This document shows positions 6,927 to 15,392 of a DNA stretch of 31,876 nt, piece after piece. Below the pieces are notes generated by a model that had not been told where the DNA came from, ran no database searches, and saw only the letters and a program-made list of their open reading frames with translations. Origin of the DNA: Flavobacteriaceae bacterium. GTDB lineage: Bacteria > Bacteroidota > Bacteroidia > Flavobacteriales > Flavobacteriaceae. The stretch lies in NCBI GenBank assembly GCA_947472705.1, contig CANJDA010000005.1, positions 1 to 31,876 of the forward strand, given 5' to 3'. The stretch's first letter is position 1, and each line of letters opens with the position of its first letter. The translations under genes and the position numbers were made by a program.

Positions 6927-7042
6927 ATCCCTACGGGATTTTGGTTTGCTGTTATTCCTCTTTTCTACCTGTATTAAATCCCTACGGGATTTGGATAATT
7001 TGAATGGCTGTTTTTCTACCGATATTAAATCCCGATGGGATT
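6927..7042. repeat. Three palindrome-centred repeats with exact 51-bp spacing
   Basis: ATCCCTACGGGAT occurs at 6927-6939 and 6978-6990, and the variant ATCCCGATGGGAT at 7029-7041, each exactly 51 bp from the last. The 15 or so bases before copies 2 and 3 are shared too (TTTTCTACC, two variable bases, TATTAA). Spacers of about 18 bp differ. The pattern resembles REP-type elements of Bacteroidetes rather than a CRISPR array. Confidence 0.75.
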
Positions 7043-7062
7043 AGAATGTAGTACTATTTTTA

Positions 7063-7229
7063 AGTGTTCTCGCTTCTCGATTTGCTTCGCCTCGTGTGCT
7101 TCGCTCCGTTCGGCAAGAGCCTCGGGTCATCCCGATTAAAATCGGGACACTCGAAGTGACGGTTGTGAGTGAATGACCACCTTCCCTAAACTAGTTCGGG
7201 ATAAACTGCCACCCCTCTTAAATGAAAGG
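7063..7229. other. GC-richer non-coding patch with hairpin and degraded repeat fragments
   Basis: I see no gene here. 7063-7160 is clearly richer in G and C than its surroundings and contains a perfect 8-bp hairpin TCCCGATT-aa-AATCGGGA (7130-7147). From 7174 to 7229 there are partial copies of the 51-bp element: GACCACC, TAAACTAG and CCACCCCTC-type pieces in the same order. Together with 6636-7062 this is a gene-free stretch of about 660 bp made almost entirely of repeats. Confidence 0.55.
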
Positions 7230-7280
7230 ACCACCCCGTCTCAGCAAGCTGAGCCACCCCTCCTAAACTAGGAGGGGAGC
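7230..7280. repeat. 51-bp double-hairpin repeat, copy 2
   Basis: Hairpins CTCAG-caag-CTGAG and CCCCTCCTA-aac-TAGGAGGGG; 49 of 51 bases equal copy 1 at 6219. The T to C change at 7250 restores perfect pairing of the first hairpin. It lies 13 bp beyond the 3' end of the minus-strand peptidase gene, the same position relative to a gene as copy 1. Confidence 0.8.
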
Positions 7281-7293
7281 TGCTATTCTTTTA

Positions 7294-9207
7294 TTATAGT
7301 GTTTCTTTTAACCATTTGTAGAATTCACGTTGCCATACTAAACCGTTTTGGGGTTTTAGTACCCAGTGGTTTTCTTCGGGGAAGTATAGGAAACGGCTTT
7401 TGATACCTCGCAGTTGTGCGGCTTGGAAGGCTTCTTGTGCTTGTCCTATTGGTACACGGAAATCTATTCCTCCTTGGATAATCAAGATAGGGGTATTCCA
7501 TTTGTCGACCAATTTGATTGGGTTGAACTGCGTGAATGTTTTTTGGGCAGCGGCATTGTTTTTATCCCAATAAGGGCCACCATGGTCCCAGTTGTTGAAG
7601 AATACTTCTTCGGTGGTGCCATACATACTTTCTAGATTGAACACTCCATCATGTGCGATAAAGGTCTTGAAACGGTTGTTGTGAATTCCGGCAAGGAAAT
7701 ATACCGAATAGCCTCCATAACTTGCTCCGATGCACCCTAAACGCGCTTTATCGACATAACTTTCTTTGGCTACATCATCAATGGCTGAAAGGTAATCTTG
7801 CATTACTTGTCCGCCCCAGTCTTTAGAGATTTGTTCGTTCCAAGCGATACCATGACCGTGCATTCCGCGGCGGTTTGGTGCCACAATGATATAGCCTTGT
7901 GAGGCCATTAAAGAGAAATTCCAACGGAAGGAATAAAACTGCGTTAAAGGAGATTGAGGTCCACCTTGACAGTACAATAACGTTGGGTATTTTTTAGTTT
8001 TATCAAAGTTGGGCGGCAGGATAACCCAAACCAGCATTTGCTTGTTATCGGTAGTGGTTACATAGCGTCTTTCGTATTTTGGTAAAGCTAGTTTGGCGTA
8101 AATATCATCATTTGTTTTAGTTAATTGTGTCCAAGTTTTTTTCTTGGTGTTAAAGGAATAGATTTCCAGAGCATGGTTCATATCCGTTCTCGTCAGGATA
8201 AAGTTCTCGCCAGAAACATCTACAATATCATGTACGTCGGAATCATCGCTAGTTATTTTTTTAATATTGGTTGCTATCCCCGCGGTCATGGTATACCCTT
8301 TTAAATCGATTTCAAATAGTTGTTGGGTCCCATCGATAGCGGCTAAGAAATATATTTTATTCCCGTCAGGGCTCCATTTGAAACTTTCTACTGAGCCATC
8401 CCAATTGGCAGTAAGGTTGATGTTTGAGGCTCCGTTAAAACGCACGATGATATCGTTTTTATCGGCTTCGTAACCGTCTCTTTTCATTTGCAACCAGGTT
8501 AATTCTCCTTTGGGAGAAAAGGCAGGATTGGTATCGTAACCTAAATTGTCTTCGGTTAGATTTTTAGTAGTTTGTGTATAGAGATTGTATTCGTATAAAT
8601 CGGTATTGGTAGAAACGGCATAAGCGGTTCCGAATTTCTTTTTGCAAACATAAATGATACTTTTGCCACTTGGCGACCAGATGTAGTCTTCATCGCCTCC
8701 AAAAGGTTTTTGTGGGCTATCAAAAGGTTCGTCTTTCATAATGTCGATTGGCGAAGCTTTCTCTTTATTTTCGGCATAGAAAACGTGGTTGTGGGTTCCG
8801 TTATTCCAAGTATCCCAGTGGCGGTAATCTAGGCCGTTGTATACTTGAGCATCCGCTTTTTGCAAATCGGCATAAATGTCTTTTCCTAGCACATTTTCGG
8901 TTTTAACTTCTTGGGTGGATAAGATGTATTTACCATCAGCAGCTATGTTTTTATCTACTAGTAAATCCTTAGTGTCTTTTACTTCGGTAGGCGTTCCACC
9001 AGTTATTGGAATGGTGAAGAATTTAGTATTGGATTTGTTTTCTTCCATTACGGGAGTACTTACTTTATAGACGATGTTTTTTCCGTCTTTGGAAATGCCT
9101 AAAGCGGTAACTCTGTTTAATTTCCATAGGGTTTCAGGAGAAAGAACTTCTTGCGCTGATGCTGATAATGCCATAGAGCTGATGATTATAAAAAAGAATT
9201 TTTTCAT
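7294..9207 (-). CDS. Secreted S9 family (prolyl oligopeptidase-type) peptidase, DPP5-like
   Basis: A serine peptidase of clan SC that trims short peptides, probably in the periplasm. The 637-aa protein has a signal peptide (about 1-19, ending SASAQ), a beta-propeller region (about 25-390) with repeated W/F-SPDGK blades, and a C-terminal alpha/beta hydrolase domain (about 395-637). The catalytic triad is visible: S496 in GASYGGY, D582 in GGIDFRVP and H614 in EENHWV. Layout and length suit the DPP5-like dipeptidyl peptidases of Bacteroidetes; substrate preference cannot be read here. It appears monocistronic. A weak -7 candidate (TACTTTTA) lies at 9241-9234. A 51-bp double-hairpin repeat sits at its 3' end. 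Confidence 0.92.
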   Translation of the reverse strand: MKKFFFIIISSMALSASAQEVLSPETLWKLNRVTALGISKDGKNIVYKVSTPVMEENKSNTKFFTIPITGGTPTEVKDTKDLLVDKNIAADGKYILSTQEVKTENVLGKDIYADLQKADAQVYNGLDYRHWDTWNNGTHNHVFYAENKEKASPIDIMKDEPFDSPQKPFGGDEDYIWSPSGKSIIYVCKKKFGTAYAVSTNTDLYEYNLYTQTTKNLTEDNLGYDTNPAFSPKGELTWLQMKRDGYEADKNDIIVRFNGASNINLTANWDGSVESFKWSPDGNKIYFLAAIDGTQQLFEIDLKGYTMTAGIATNIKKITSDDSDVHDIVDVSGENFILTRTDMNHALEIYSFNTKKKTWTQLTKTNDDIYAKLALPKYERRYVTTTDNKQMLVWVILPPNFDKTKKYPTLLYCQGGPQSPLTQFYSFRWNFSLMASQGYIIVAPNRRGMHGHGIAWNEQISKDWGGQVMQDYLSAIDDVAKESYVDKARLGCIGASYGGYSVYFLAGIHNNRFKTFIAHDGVFNLESMYGTTEEVFFNNWDHGGPYWDKNNAAAQKTFTQFNPIKLVDKWNTPILIIQGGIDFRVPIGQAQEAFQAAQLRGIKSRFLYFPEENHWVLKPQNGLVWQREFYKWLKETL

Positions 9208-9260
9208 TATACGATTTTATTTATTTGAAGGTTTAAAAGTAATGATTTAATGAATTTGTT

Positions 9261-9294
9261 GTAAAAAAAAGAGCCTCGAAAATTCGAGGCTCTT
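9261..9294 (-). terminator. Terminator of the TonB receptor-lipoprotein unit
   Basis: A 10-bp stem AAGAGCCTCG/CGAGGCTCTT (9269-9278 and 9285-9294) with a 6-nt loop. On the minus strand it is followed by a run of eight Ts (9270-9263), so it ends transcription coming from 10629. Confidence 0.88.
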
Positions 9295-9315
9295 AAGTAT
9301 ATTCTAATTTGAATA

Positions 9316-10629
9316 TTATTTAATTTTTACATTATCAACTTTCCATTCAGGAGCTGATGTACTTGTAGAAGTATATTTAAAAGCTATACGAACATTGCTG
9401 TTTCCTGCAACTGCATTTAAAGAAACATTTCCAGAGTCTTTCCAAGTAGCCGAAGTTGCAACATTAGCTGATGATAACAGTGTCCATGTTGCTGCAGATG
9501 GTGCTCCTGAACCAGAATAATTGGTTGAAACATATGCTTGTAATGCGTTACCAGAAAACGGTCTTGATGTTTGGAAAGATAAAGTAGCCACAGAAAGCCC
9601 AGTTAAATCAACCACAGGTGAAATTAACCAGTCTTCGTTTTGTACAGCGCCTCCAGAATATCCATTCATATCGGCACAACTTCCAGGATTTCCTGTAGCG
9701 TTTAATGTCCAAACTTGAGGCCCTATTACACTTTGTTTAACCCAATTAGGGAAATTACCGGTATCAAAGGTTTCTTGAAATAATGGTAAAATTCTAGGTT
9801 CTGTTAATTTTACGTCCTCAATAGTTCTGATCATGAATTGAAAAGTACTTCCAAATTTGGTCATTACACCTCTAATTTTACCGCTGTTGCCAGAGATTAC
9901 CTTAGTCGCAAAAGTAGCATATTGACTTGCTCTGAATGTAATTGTAGCCCCACTTGCATCTTCAACAAGGTGGTTAGTAGCACTACCTAAGTTGTTTACT
10001 GAGATGTCAAAATATTTTTTACCAACAGAAGCATCGGTAAATTGAACATTATCTATTTCTACTAACTTATTCAAATAAGTATCGCTTTTTGCTTCGGCTA
10101 TAGTTACATGATGTACTAAATCCTCTTCGCTAACTTTTTCACAAGAACGTATTACTACGCTTTTGTACTCTACAGGAGAAATTCTTCCTACTTCGTCATC
10201 AGAGGTATCCTCTATAGTGTTATTGTTATATAATGATCCGATAATAGTAGCACCAAAATCTTTAGTATAATATCTGTCTTTCATTTTGATAAATACTTTT
10301 CTTCCTGGTTCAAATTTGGTATATAAGTTATAATCATCAATAGTTACACTAAAACCTAGTGTTCCATCAACAGAAACCACAGAGATTGATTTGTAGAAAT
10401 TACCTCCTTCATCACTTGTAGTAACGTAACCTTCGATAATATCGTCATCTGTGTAGTGTGCATATGCTGGGTACAATGGAGTTGTGGTAGTAATATCACT
10501 TACTTGTTTTGTAACTGTCAAATCTGAACATTCGCCGCTCAAATCTGGAGCATTGTAATCGTCATCGTTTATACAGCCTGTGAAAGCTGTTAAAAGTGCG
10601 ATGGCTAAAATTAATTTTAAATTTTTCAT
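9316..10629 (-). CDS. DUF5689 and choice-of-anchor J domain lipoprotein
   Basis: A 437-aa predicted surface lipoprotein. The signal peptide ends in LTAFTGC, with C19 as the lipidated residue, followed by an acidic stretch (INDDDYNAPD) that in Bacteroidetes often marks export to the cell surface. Residues about 40-270 match the DUF5689 pattern (IEGYVTTSDEGGNFYKSISV, then OB-like strands); residues about 278-437 form a choice-of-anchor J jelly-roll (FQETFDTGNFPNWV, NEDWLISPVVDLTG, WKVDNVKIK). It is the last gene of the TonB receptor unit, 3 bp after the 206-aa lipoprotein whose C-terminal domain it resembles. A role as substrate-binding partner of the receptor is inferred. Confidence 0.85.
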   Translation of the reverse strand: MKNLKLILAIALLTAFTGCINDDDYNAPDLSGECSDLTVTKQVSDITTTTPLYPAYAHYTDDDIIEGYVTTSDEGGNFYKSISVVSVDGTLGFSVTIDDYNLYTKFEPGRKVFIKMKDRYYTKDFGATIIGSLYNNNTIEDTSDDEVGRISPVEYKSVVIRSCEKVSEEDLVHHVTIAEAKSDTYLNKLVEIDNVQFTDASVGKKYFDISVNNLGSATNHLVEDASGATITFRASQYATFATKVISGNSGKIRGVMTKFGSTFQFMIRTIEDVKLTEPRILPLFQETFDTGNFPNWVKQSVIGPQVWTLNATGNPGSCADMNGYSGGAVQNEDWLISPVVDLTGLSVATLSFQTSRPFSGNALQAYVSTNYSGSGAPSAATWTLLSSANVATSATWKDSGNVSLNAVAGNSNVRIAFKYTSTSTSAPEWKVDNVKIK

Positions 10630-10632
10630 AGC

Positions 10633-11253
10633 TTATTTATTTTCGTATAGTTTGATATTGTCAATCTCGTAAGTAGAGGTTGTCCCAGTTGTGCTTCCAG
10701 TATAACGGAAAGCGATGTATCCATTCCCGTTGAATCCGGAAAGGTCAATTGCTGCAGAGTGCGAGAAATTTGCAGGATATCCGCTTGCCAAAAAATCTGG
10801 TAAGGTAACATTCAAGTTAGTCCAAGTTGCAGCATTTATAGCAGCCGCAGTATTTGAGCCATCATAATCAGTAGAAACTAAAACGGAAACCGCTTGACCG
10901 TTATTGTAACCTGAAAGGTAATCAAAGACAAGCGTTTCATTGGACGTTTGAGTAAAGTCAATTGCTGGTGAGATTAACCAAGAATCCATATTGCTTTCTC
11001 CTGAACCGAATGCTGATTGTTGAGCGAATATTTCTCCTCCAAATGTGCGAGCTTCCCATTTCTTGCCGCCGTTTATTGAAACATTGCTCCAGCCGTCCAA
11101 GGTAATATACTGACCAGGTCCGGTGTTTTCGATTCCGTCAAAGTTTTGTGAAAAGAAAACTGGTTTAAAAGGTGCTATTTCTCTGTCACCTGTACAACTT
11201 ACTATAAGACTTATAGCAAGTAAAGTAAAAGTTAATTTAACTATATTTTTCAT
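10633..11253 (-). CDS. Choice-of-anchor J domain lipoprotein
   Basis: A 206-aa protein with a lipoprotein signal peptide (ISLIVSC, C20) and essentially one choice-of-anchor J domain: FFSQNFDGIEN at the start, MDSWLISPAIDFTQT in the middle and STYEIDNIKLYE at the end. These domains are beta sandwiches that often bind carbohydrate or other surface ligands. It lies 11 bp after the TonB receptor gene and 3 bp before the DUF5689 gene, so the three are co-transcribed. It may have arisen by duplication of the domain in the next gene; both end in an x-DNxK-I/L strand. Substrate unknown. Confidence 0.82.
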   Translation of the reverse strand: MKNIVKLTFTLLAISLIVSCTGDREIAPFKPVFFSQNFDGIENTGPGQYITLDGWSNVSINGGKKWEARTFGGEIFAQQSAFGSGESNMDSWLISPAIDFTQTSNETLVFDYLSGYNNGQAVSVLVSTDYDGSNTAAAINAATWTNLNVTLPDFLASGYPANFSHSAAIDLSGFNGNGYIAFRYTGSTTGTTSTYEIDNIKLYENK

Positions 11254-11264
11254 AGTATATCTTA

Positions 11265-14084
11265 TTAGAAGTTAATGTATAAGTTAAGGAAGTACGTTCT
11301 ACCATACCCATAGAAATATTTTGAACCAAATGAAGGCGTTCCGTTAGCATTGTCTGCTTGATAATCTGGGAAAGTTGCTTTTCTTGATTGTTCAAATCCT
11401 CCTGTTTTATAAGTAACATTAAAAACGTTATTTACACTAGCAAAGAAACCAAAAGTATCGCTACCCACTTTCCAAGATTTACCCCCTACTAAGTTAACTA
11501 AAGTAACTGGGTCAAACTTTTCTTGTTTTAAAGCTTTACTAACAGCATCAGGAGTAGCTCCAACATAACCTACACCAGTTCCGTTATCTTCCACTACAAA
11601 GTTAGTTGTTCTTAAGATACTTGAAACATCGATATAGCTATCTGACAAATAGTTAGCATTAGCGCCTATCCACCAGAATTTTGGATCTCTATATTCTAGT
11701 CCAACTGAGTAAGCTTGTTGTGGCATACCAGACACACGGTATCCTTTTAAATAAGTTTTACCAAAATCCGTTACAGGATTAGTATTTGTTGCTGTTGCTT
11801 GAGCATCATCATTTACTTTCAGATTTGGGTTGTTATCAAATTTATATTCCCCATAAGATGCTGCTCCAGTAACTTTAATAGTAGAAGTAATTTGATATTC
11901 AACCCCTAATTCAGCACCGATATTCTTTTTATTGATTCCGGTAACAATTTCACTAATAAATGAATCTTCATTACCTACACCAACCACACTTTCATCAAAA
12001 ACACCTTCACCGTAGAAGAATGAAACTTCAGAAGAGTTTAAAATTTTACTATAGTAAGCAGTTATTCTTGATTTAAATTTAGGTGCTTTAATGATATAAC
12101 TAGCATCGGCACTAATGATTGACTCGCTGGTTAAATCAGGAGTAATGTTGTTATTAATACGAGCGTTAGCAAAAGTATTTCTTAAGTTAGGTGCTTTTGT
12201 CAAATATGCTCCGTTAAAATCAAGGAAGTTACGTCCTGAGATTTTATAAGTTAATCCTCCTTTGAAACCAAAGTTTTCGAAGATTACTTTTTCGCTTTTT
12301 CCGTAGGAGTTAGAAGCATAGATTCCATTTTTGTACAAACCATCTCTTTGGTATTGAGAACGAGTGAATGATTGAGATAAATAGAAATCTACTTTTTTAT
12401 AAGTAAATTTAAATTGGGTAAAACCATCAAAAGTAGTAGCCAACAAATCGTATTTATATCCATATGAATCACCAACTAGTATCTGTCTATCAGGATGGTT
12501 TAAATCCGATTGTGATGCATCATCTGTATAAAACGGATCTATATCAAGGAAATAACTTCCACCTAATAAATCGGTTAATCTTTGGTAGTTTCTTGATTTT
12601 AATTTTCTAAAATTAACTCCCGCATTTAAATAAATATTATCCGATAATCTTGAATTTAAATAAGAGTTAGCGCTCCATAATTTATCATCAGTTCTGTCTT
12701 CATAAAGTGCATAAACACTTTTTCCAGCATTGGCACTATTCCCATTAGCGACATACATTGCATTCCAATCAAGCTGCCCGTTGGCAACAAAATTATTTGA
12801 GGCAGTAACAGCACTTGGATTTGTCAATATTGGGTTTCCTTGCCCATCAACTCCAGGAACATAATAAGAAGGTGAATTTAAATAATAACTAGGTAAATAT
12901 TTGTAATACGTAGGGTCTGGGTTGTTAGCCAATTGATAATCAATTCTGCTGTTTCCAACATGACCTACCTGATAGGCTACGTTTGTATTTAAGTTTGTTT
13001 TGTCTGTTATTTTCCAATAATGGCTCAACATGTTGATTGGCTCTTCAATATCTTTATCTCTAGAGTTTCTTTTTTTGCCATTATCCCAACCCCAATAAGA
13101 GTTGTATTTGAATCCTTTCAAGTCATTAACCTCATTAGTGTTTGGTGAGCTTTTCCCTCTTCTGTTTTGAGCCCAAATAGAAGTAAAGTTTAAGGAATGT
13201 CTGTCGTTAATTCTTTTCTCTACACTAGCAAATAATGAATTAGCACTATAGTCTGTTCCTTCAAAATAGCCTTCTTGAGCCCATCTTCTTGAAGCTGAAA
13301 CCACAAATGCCCAACCTTTAGTATTCATACCAGAAGCATGTGTGCCCATGGTTCTCCAACTGTAATTAGTGTTGGTTCCCGAGAATGAAATTCTAGAACC
13401 CTTTCTGTATATAGAAGCTCTCGTGTTAATTTCTTGAGTTCCCAAAATTCCACCAAAAGTATAATCTGAAGGAGCTGAACCTGAAGTAAATTCTTGATTT
13501 CTAGTAGCGTCGTTTAAACCTCCCCAGTTACTGAATTGTGGTCTTCCGTCATAGATTTTATTCATTACAATACCATTAATCATAGTAGTGCCATATTCAT
13601 TATCAAGACCTCTAACTCTAAATCGAGCTTGTCCCCAGTTAAATGCAGCCGTTTGCTGGAATACATCTCTAGATGCCTGTAACAATCCTGAAGTGCTTTC
13701 AGAGCCACTGTTGTCATCTCCTAAGTCATTTTCGGTTATTGTAACTAAACTTAATTGTTGTTCAGAAGTAATATCTTCATCCATAACAATAACTCCTAAA
13801 TCTAACATTTTGTCGGCAACTACATCAACCGAAAGCAACTGATCTTTATAACCAGAACTTTTAATTTGTAATAATTGACTACCAACAGCTACTCCTTTAA
13901 ATGTAAAAACACCACTAACATCTGTCAAAGCTGTTAAACTGGTGTTCTGAATTGAAGCAACTACATTTTGTAATGGTTTTTGTGTCTTCGAATCTAACAC
14001 TTTACCAGTAAATCCAGTATTGTTTTGAGCAAAAACAAAAAACACCTGCATTACAAATAAAGTACTAATAACAAGTTTTTTCAT
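11265..14084 (-). CDS. TonB-dependent outer membrane receptor with carboxypeptidase-like N-terminal domain
   Basis: A 939-aa outer membrane transporter powered by TonB-ExbBD. It has a signal peptide (1-20, FAQ|NN), a carboxypeptidase-regulatory-like beta domain (about 24-103, GFTGKVLDSKTQKPLQNV), a plug region (about 130-260, including RFRVRGLDNEYGTTMINGI), and a 22-strand barrel ending in LNLYINF with the terminal Phe used by the BAM machine. There is no SusD partner; instead two small lipoproteins follow. First gene of the minus-strand unit, divergent from a secreted EEP enzyme. That neighbourhood suggests import of a phosphoester or nucleic acid breakdown product, which is an inference. 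Confidence 0.92.
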   Translation of the reverse strand: MKKLVISTLFVMQVFFVFAQNNTGFTGKVLDSKTQKPLQNVVASIQNTSLTALTDVSGVFTFKGVAVGSQLLQIKSSGYKDQLLSVDVVADKMLDLGVIVMDEDITSEQQLSLVTITENDLGDDNSGSESTSGLLQASRDVFQQTAAFNWGQARFRVRGLDNEYGTTMINGIVMNKIYDGRPQFSNWGGLNDATRNQEFTSGSAPSDYTFGGILGTQEINTRASIYRKGSRISFSGTNTNYSWRTMGTHASGMNTKGWAFVVSASRRWAQEGYFEGTDYSANSLFASVEKRINDRHSLNFTSIWAQNRRGKSSPNTNEVNDLKGFKYNSYWGWDNGKKRNSRDKDIEEPINMLSHYWKITDKTNLNTNVAYQVGHVGNSRIDYQLANNPDPTYYKYLPSYYLNSPSYYVPGVDGQGNPILTNPSAVTASNNFVANGQLDWNAMYVANGNSANAGKSVYALYEDRTDDKLWSANSYLNSRLSDNIYLNAGVNFRKLKSRNYQRLTDLLGGSYFLDIDPFYTDDASQSDLNHPDRQILVGDSYGYKYDLLATTFDGFTQFKFTYKKVDFYLSQSFTRSQYQRDGLYKNGIYASNSYGKSEKVIFENFGFKGGLTYKISGRNFLDFNGAYLTKAPNLRNTFANARINNNITPDLTSESIISADASYIIKAPKFKSRITAYYSKILNSSEVSFFYGEGVFDESVVGVGNEDSFISEIVTGINKKNIGAELGVEYQITSTIKVTGAASYGEYKFDNNPNLKVNDDAQATATNTNPVTDFGKTYLKGYRVSGMPQQAYSVGLEYRDPKFWWIGANANYLSDSYIDVSSILRTTNFVVEDNGTGVGYVGATPDAVSKALKQEKFDPVTLVNLVGGKSWKVGSDTFGFFASVNNVFNVTYKTGGFEQSRKATFPDYQADNANGTPSFGSKYFYGYGRTYFLNLYINF

Positions 14085-14140
14085 AAATAAAATAAAATTA
14101 ATTTTTACTTGCTGAGTCTTAATAAAAACTTAACAGCCGA

Positions 14141-14148
14141 CAAATGTA
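14141..14148 (-). promoter_or_regulatory. Bacteroidetes -7 box for the TonB receptor unit
   Basis: The minus strand reads TACATTTG, matching TAnnTTTG. RNA would start near 14134, with a leader of about 50 nt. A clear -33 TTG was not found. Confidence 0.5.
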
Positions 14149-14168
14149 CATCTTTTAATAATATTATC

Positions 14169-14176
14169 TACTTTTG
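14169..14176 (+). promoter_or_regulatory. Bacteroidetes -7 box for the EEP gene
   Basis: TACTTTTG matches TAnnTTTG and predicts a start near 14183, about 39 nt before the ATG at 14222. It lies within 21 bp of the divergent receptor -7 box, so both promoters share one control region. Confidence 0.55.
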
Positions 14177-14221
14177 GCGCAAAGTTTGTATAAACTTGAT
14201 ATTAAATTAATATACACTTAT

Positions 14222-15331
14222 ATGAGAATTAGAAAATTAATAGCCCTTTTCTTTGTTTTTTTCGCAATAAGCAGTGCAAAATCACAAGAAAAAAAATACA
14301 TTGTACATACAGTAGCATTCTATAACTTAGAGAATTTATTTGATACTATAAATGGCACAAACAATGATGAAGAATGGTTGCCTGACGGTGTTCAAAACTG
14401 GACGTCAAAAAAATACCATCAAAAATTGCACAATTTGGCTACTGTTTTATCTCAAATAGGAAAAGGAGAAAAACAAGATAAATCTCCTGTTTTAATAGGT
14501 GGTGCTGAAATTGAAAACAGAGGGGTTTTAGAAGACTTGATTAAAGAACCTGAAATGTTAGTTAATGATTATGGCATTGTTCATTTTGATTCCCCAGATA
14601 AAAGAGGAATTGATGTAGCCTTGTTGTACCAAAAGAAACATTTCAAACCAACAAGTTTTAAAAATATTCCGCTTTTAATTTATAAAAATCTACAAAACAA
14701 TAATGTCAAAGAAAAAAATGACAAAGACGATGCGTCTGATGATAAATCGGAAGTTGACAAAGACTTAGACCGTGTATTCACCCGTGATATTCTATTAATT
14801 ACTGGGTTTTTAGATGGCGAAGAAATCAATGTTATGGTAAACCACTGGCCATCCCGTTCAGGAGGTGAAAAGAAAAGTTCTCCTTTCCGTGAAGCAGCAG
14901 GTAGATTAAACCGAAAAATAATGGACTCCATTTATAAAATCAACCCAAATGCTAAAATCATAACCATGGGTGATTTGAATGACGGAACCTATAACAAAAG
15001 TGTTAAAGAAGGCGTGGGAGCCATGAGAAAAAGAGAAGATGTAAAACCATTTGGAGTGTTCAATCCATTTGAAGAAATGTTCTATAAAGGAAATGCCACC
15101 TTGTTTTACCGCGATGCCGGGGATATTTTTGACCAAATTATGGTTTCTGAAACCTTAATTAAAAAAGATTTTTCTTCCTTCCGATACTGGAAAGCAGGTA
15201 TTTACAACAAACCTTTTATGATTACCTCAACCGGGCAATATAAAGGATATCCCCTCCGACATTCCATGACCGAAGTTGGCTATAGTGATCACTTCCCATC
15301 CTATATTTATTTGGTAAAAGAAGGAAACTAA
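14222..15331 (+). CDS. Secreted endonuclease/exonuclease/phosphatase (EEP) family protein
   Basis: A 369-aa metal-dependent phosphoesterase. The ATG at 14222 is chosen because it begins a clean signal peptide (1-22, ending SSAKSQ); a longer frame from a TTG at 14174 would start inside the -7 box. The EEP motif series is complete: N35 in FYNLENLFD, E96/E98 in GGAEIENR, H208 in VNHWPSRSGG, D251 and N253 in MGDLNDGTYN, and D356-H357 in YSDHFP. Residues 160-185 form a charged K/D/E insert (EKNDKDDASDDKSEVDKD). The family includes DNases, sphingomyelinases and inositol phosphatases, so the substrate is open. Secretion and the divergent TonB receptor suggest external phosphodiester breakdown. A terminator follows. 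Confidence 0.9.
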   Translation: MRIRKLIALFFVFFAISSAKSQEKKYIVHTVAFYNLENLFDTINGTNNDEEWLPDGVQNWTSKKYHQKLHNLATVLSQIGKGEKQDKSPVLIGGAEIENRGVLEDLIKEPEMLVNDYGIVHFDSPDKRGIDVALLYQKKHFKPTSFKNIPLLIYKNLQNNNVKEKNDKDDASDDKSEVDKDLDRVFTRDILLITGFLDGEEINVMVNHWPSRSGGEKKSSPFREAAGRLNRKIMDSIYKINPNAKIITMGDLNDGTYNKSVKEGVGAMRKREDVKPFGVFNPFEEMFYKGNATLFYRDAGDIFDQIMVSETLIKKDFSSFRYWKAGIYNKPFMITSTGQYKGYPLRHSMTEVGYSDHFPSYIYLVKEGN

Positions 15332-15339
15332 AAATTTAA

Positions 15340-15366
15340 AGTCCCAATGTGTTGGGACTTTTTTAT
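15340..15366 (+). terminator. Rho-independent terminator after the EEP gene
   Basis: Stem AGTCCCAA/TTGGGACT (15340-15347 and 15352-15359), loop TGTG, then a T-rich run. Confidence 0.87.
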
Positions 15367-15392
15367 TTTATAACTTTACCAAAAAACCACTT

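Noticed and set aside
6927..7042. A short CRISPR array
   Set aside because: Only three copies, spacers of about 18 bp, degenerate repeat ends, and no cas genes.
6847..7044. A 65-codon open frame on the plus strand across the repeat island
   Set aside because: It is built from the last 21-bp units and the 51-bp palindromes, repeats SCIKSLRD-like words because of them, and has no start signals.
14174..14221. TTG start for the EEP protein
   Set aside because: The TTG is part of the -7 box and the added residues bury the signal peptide.
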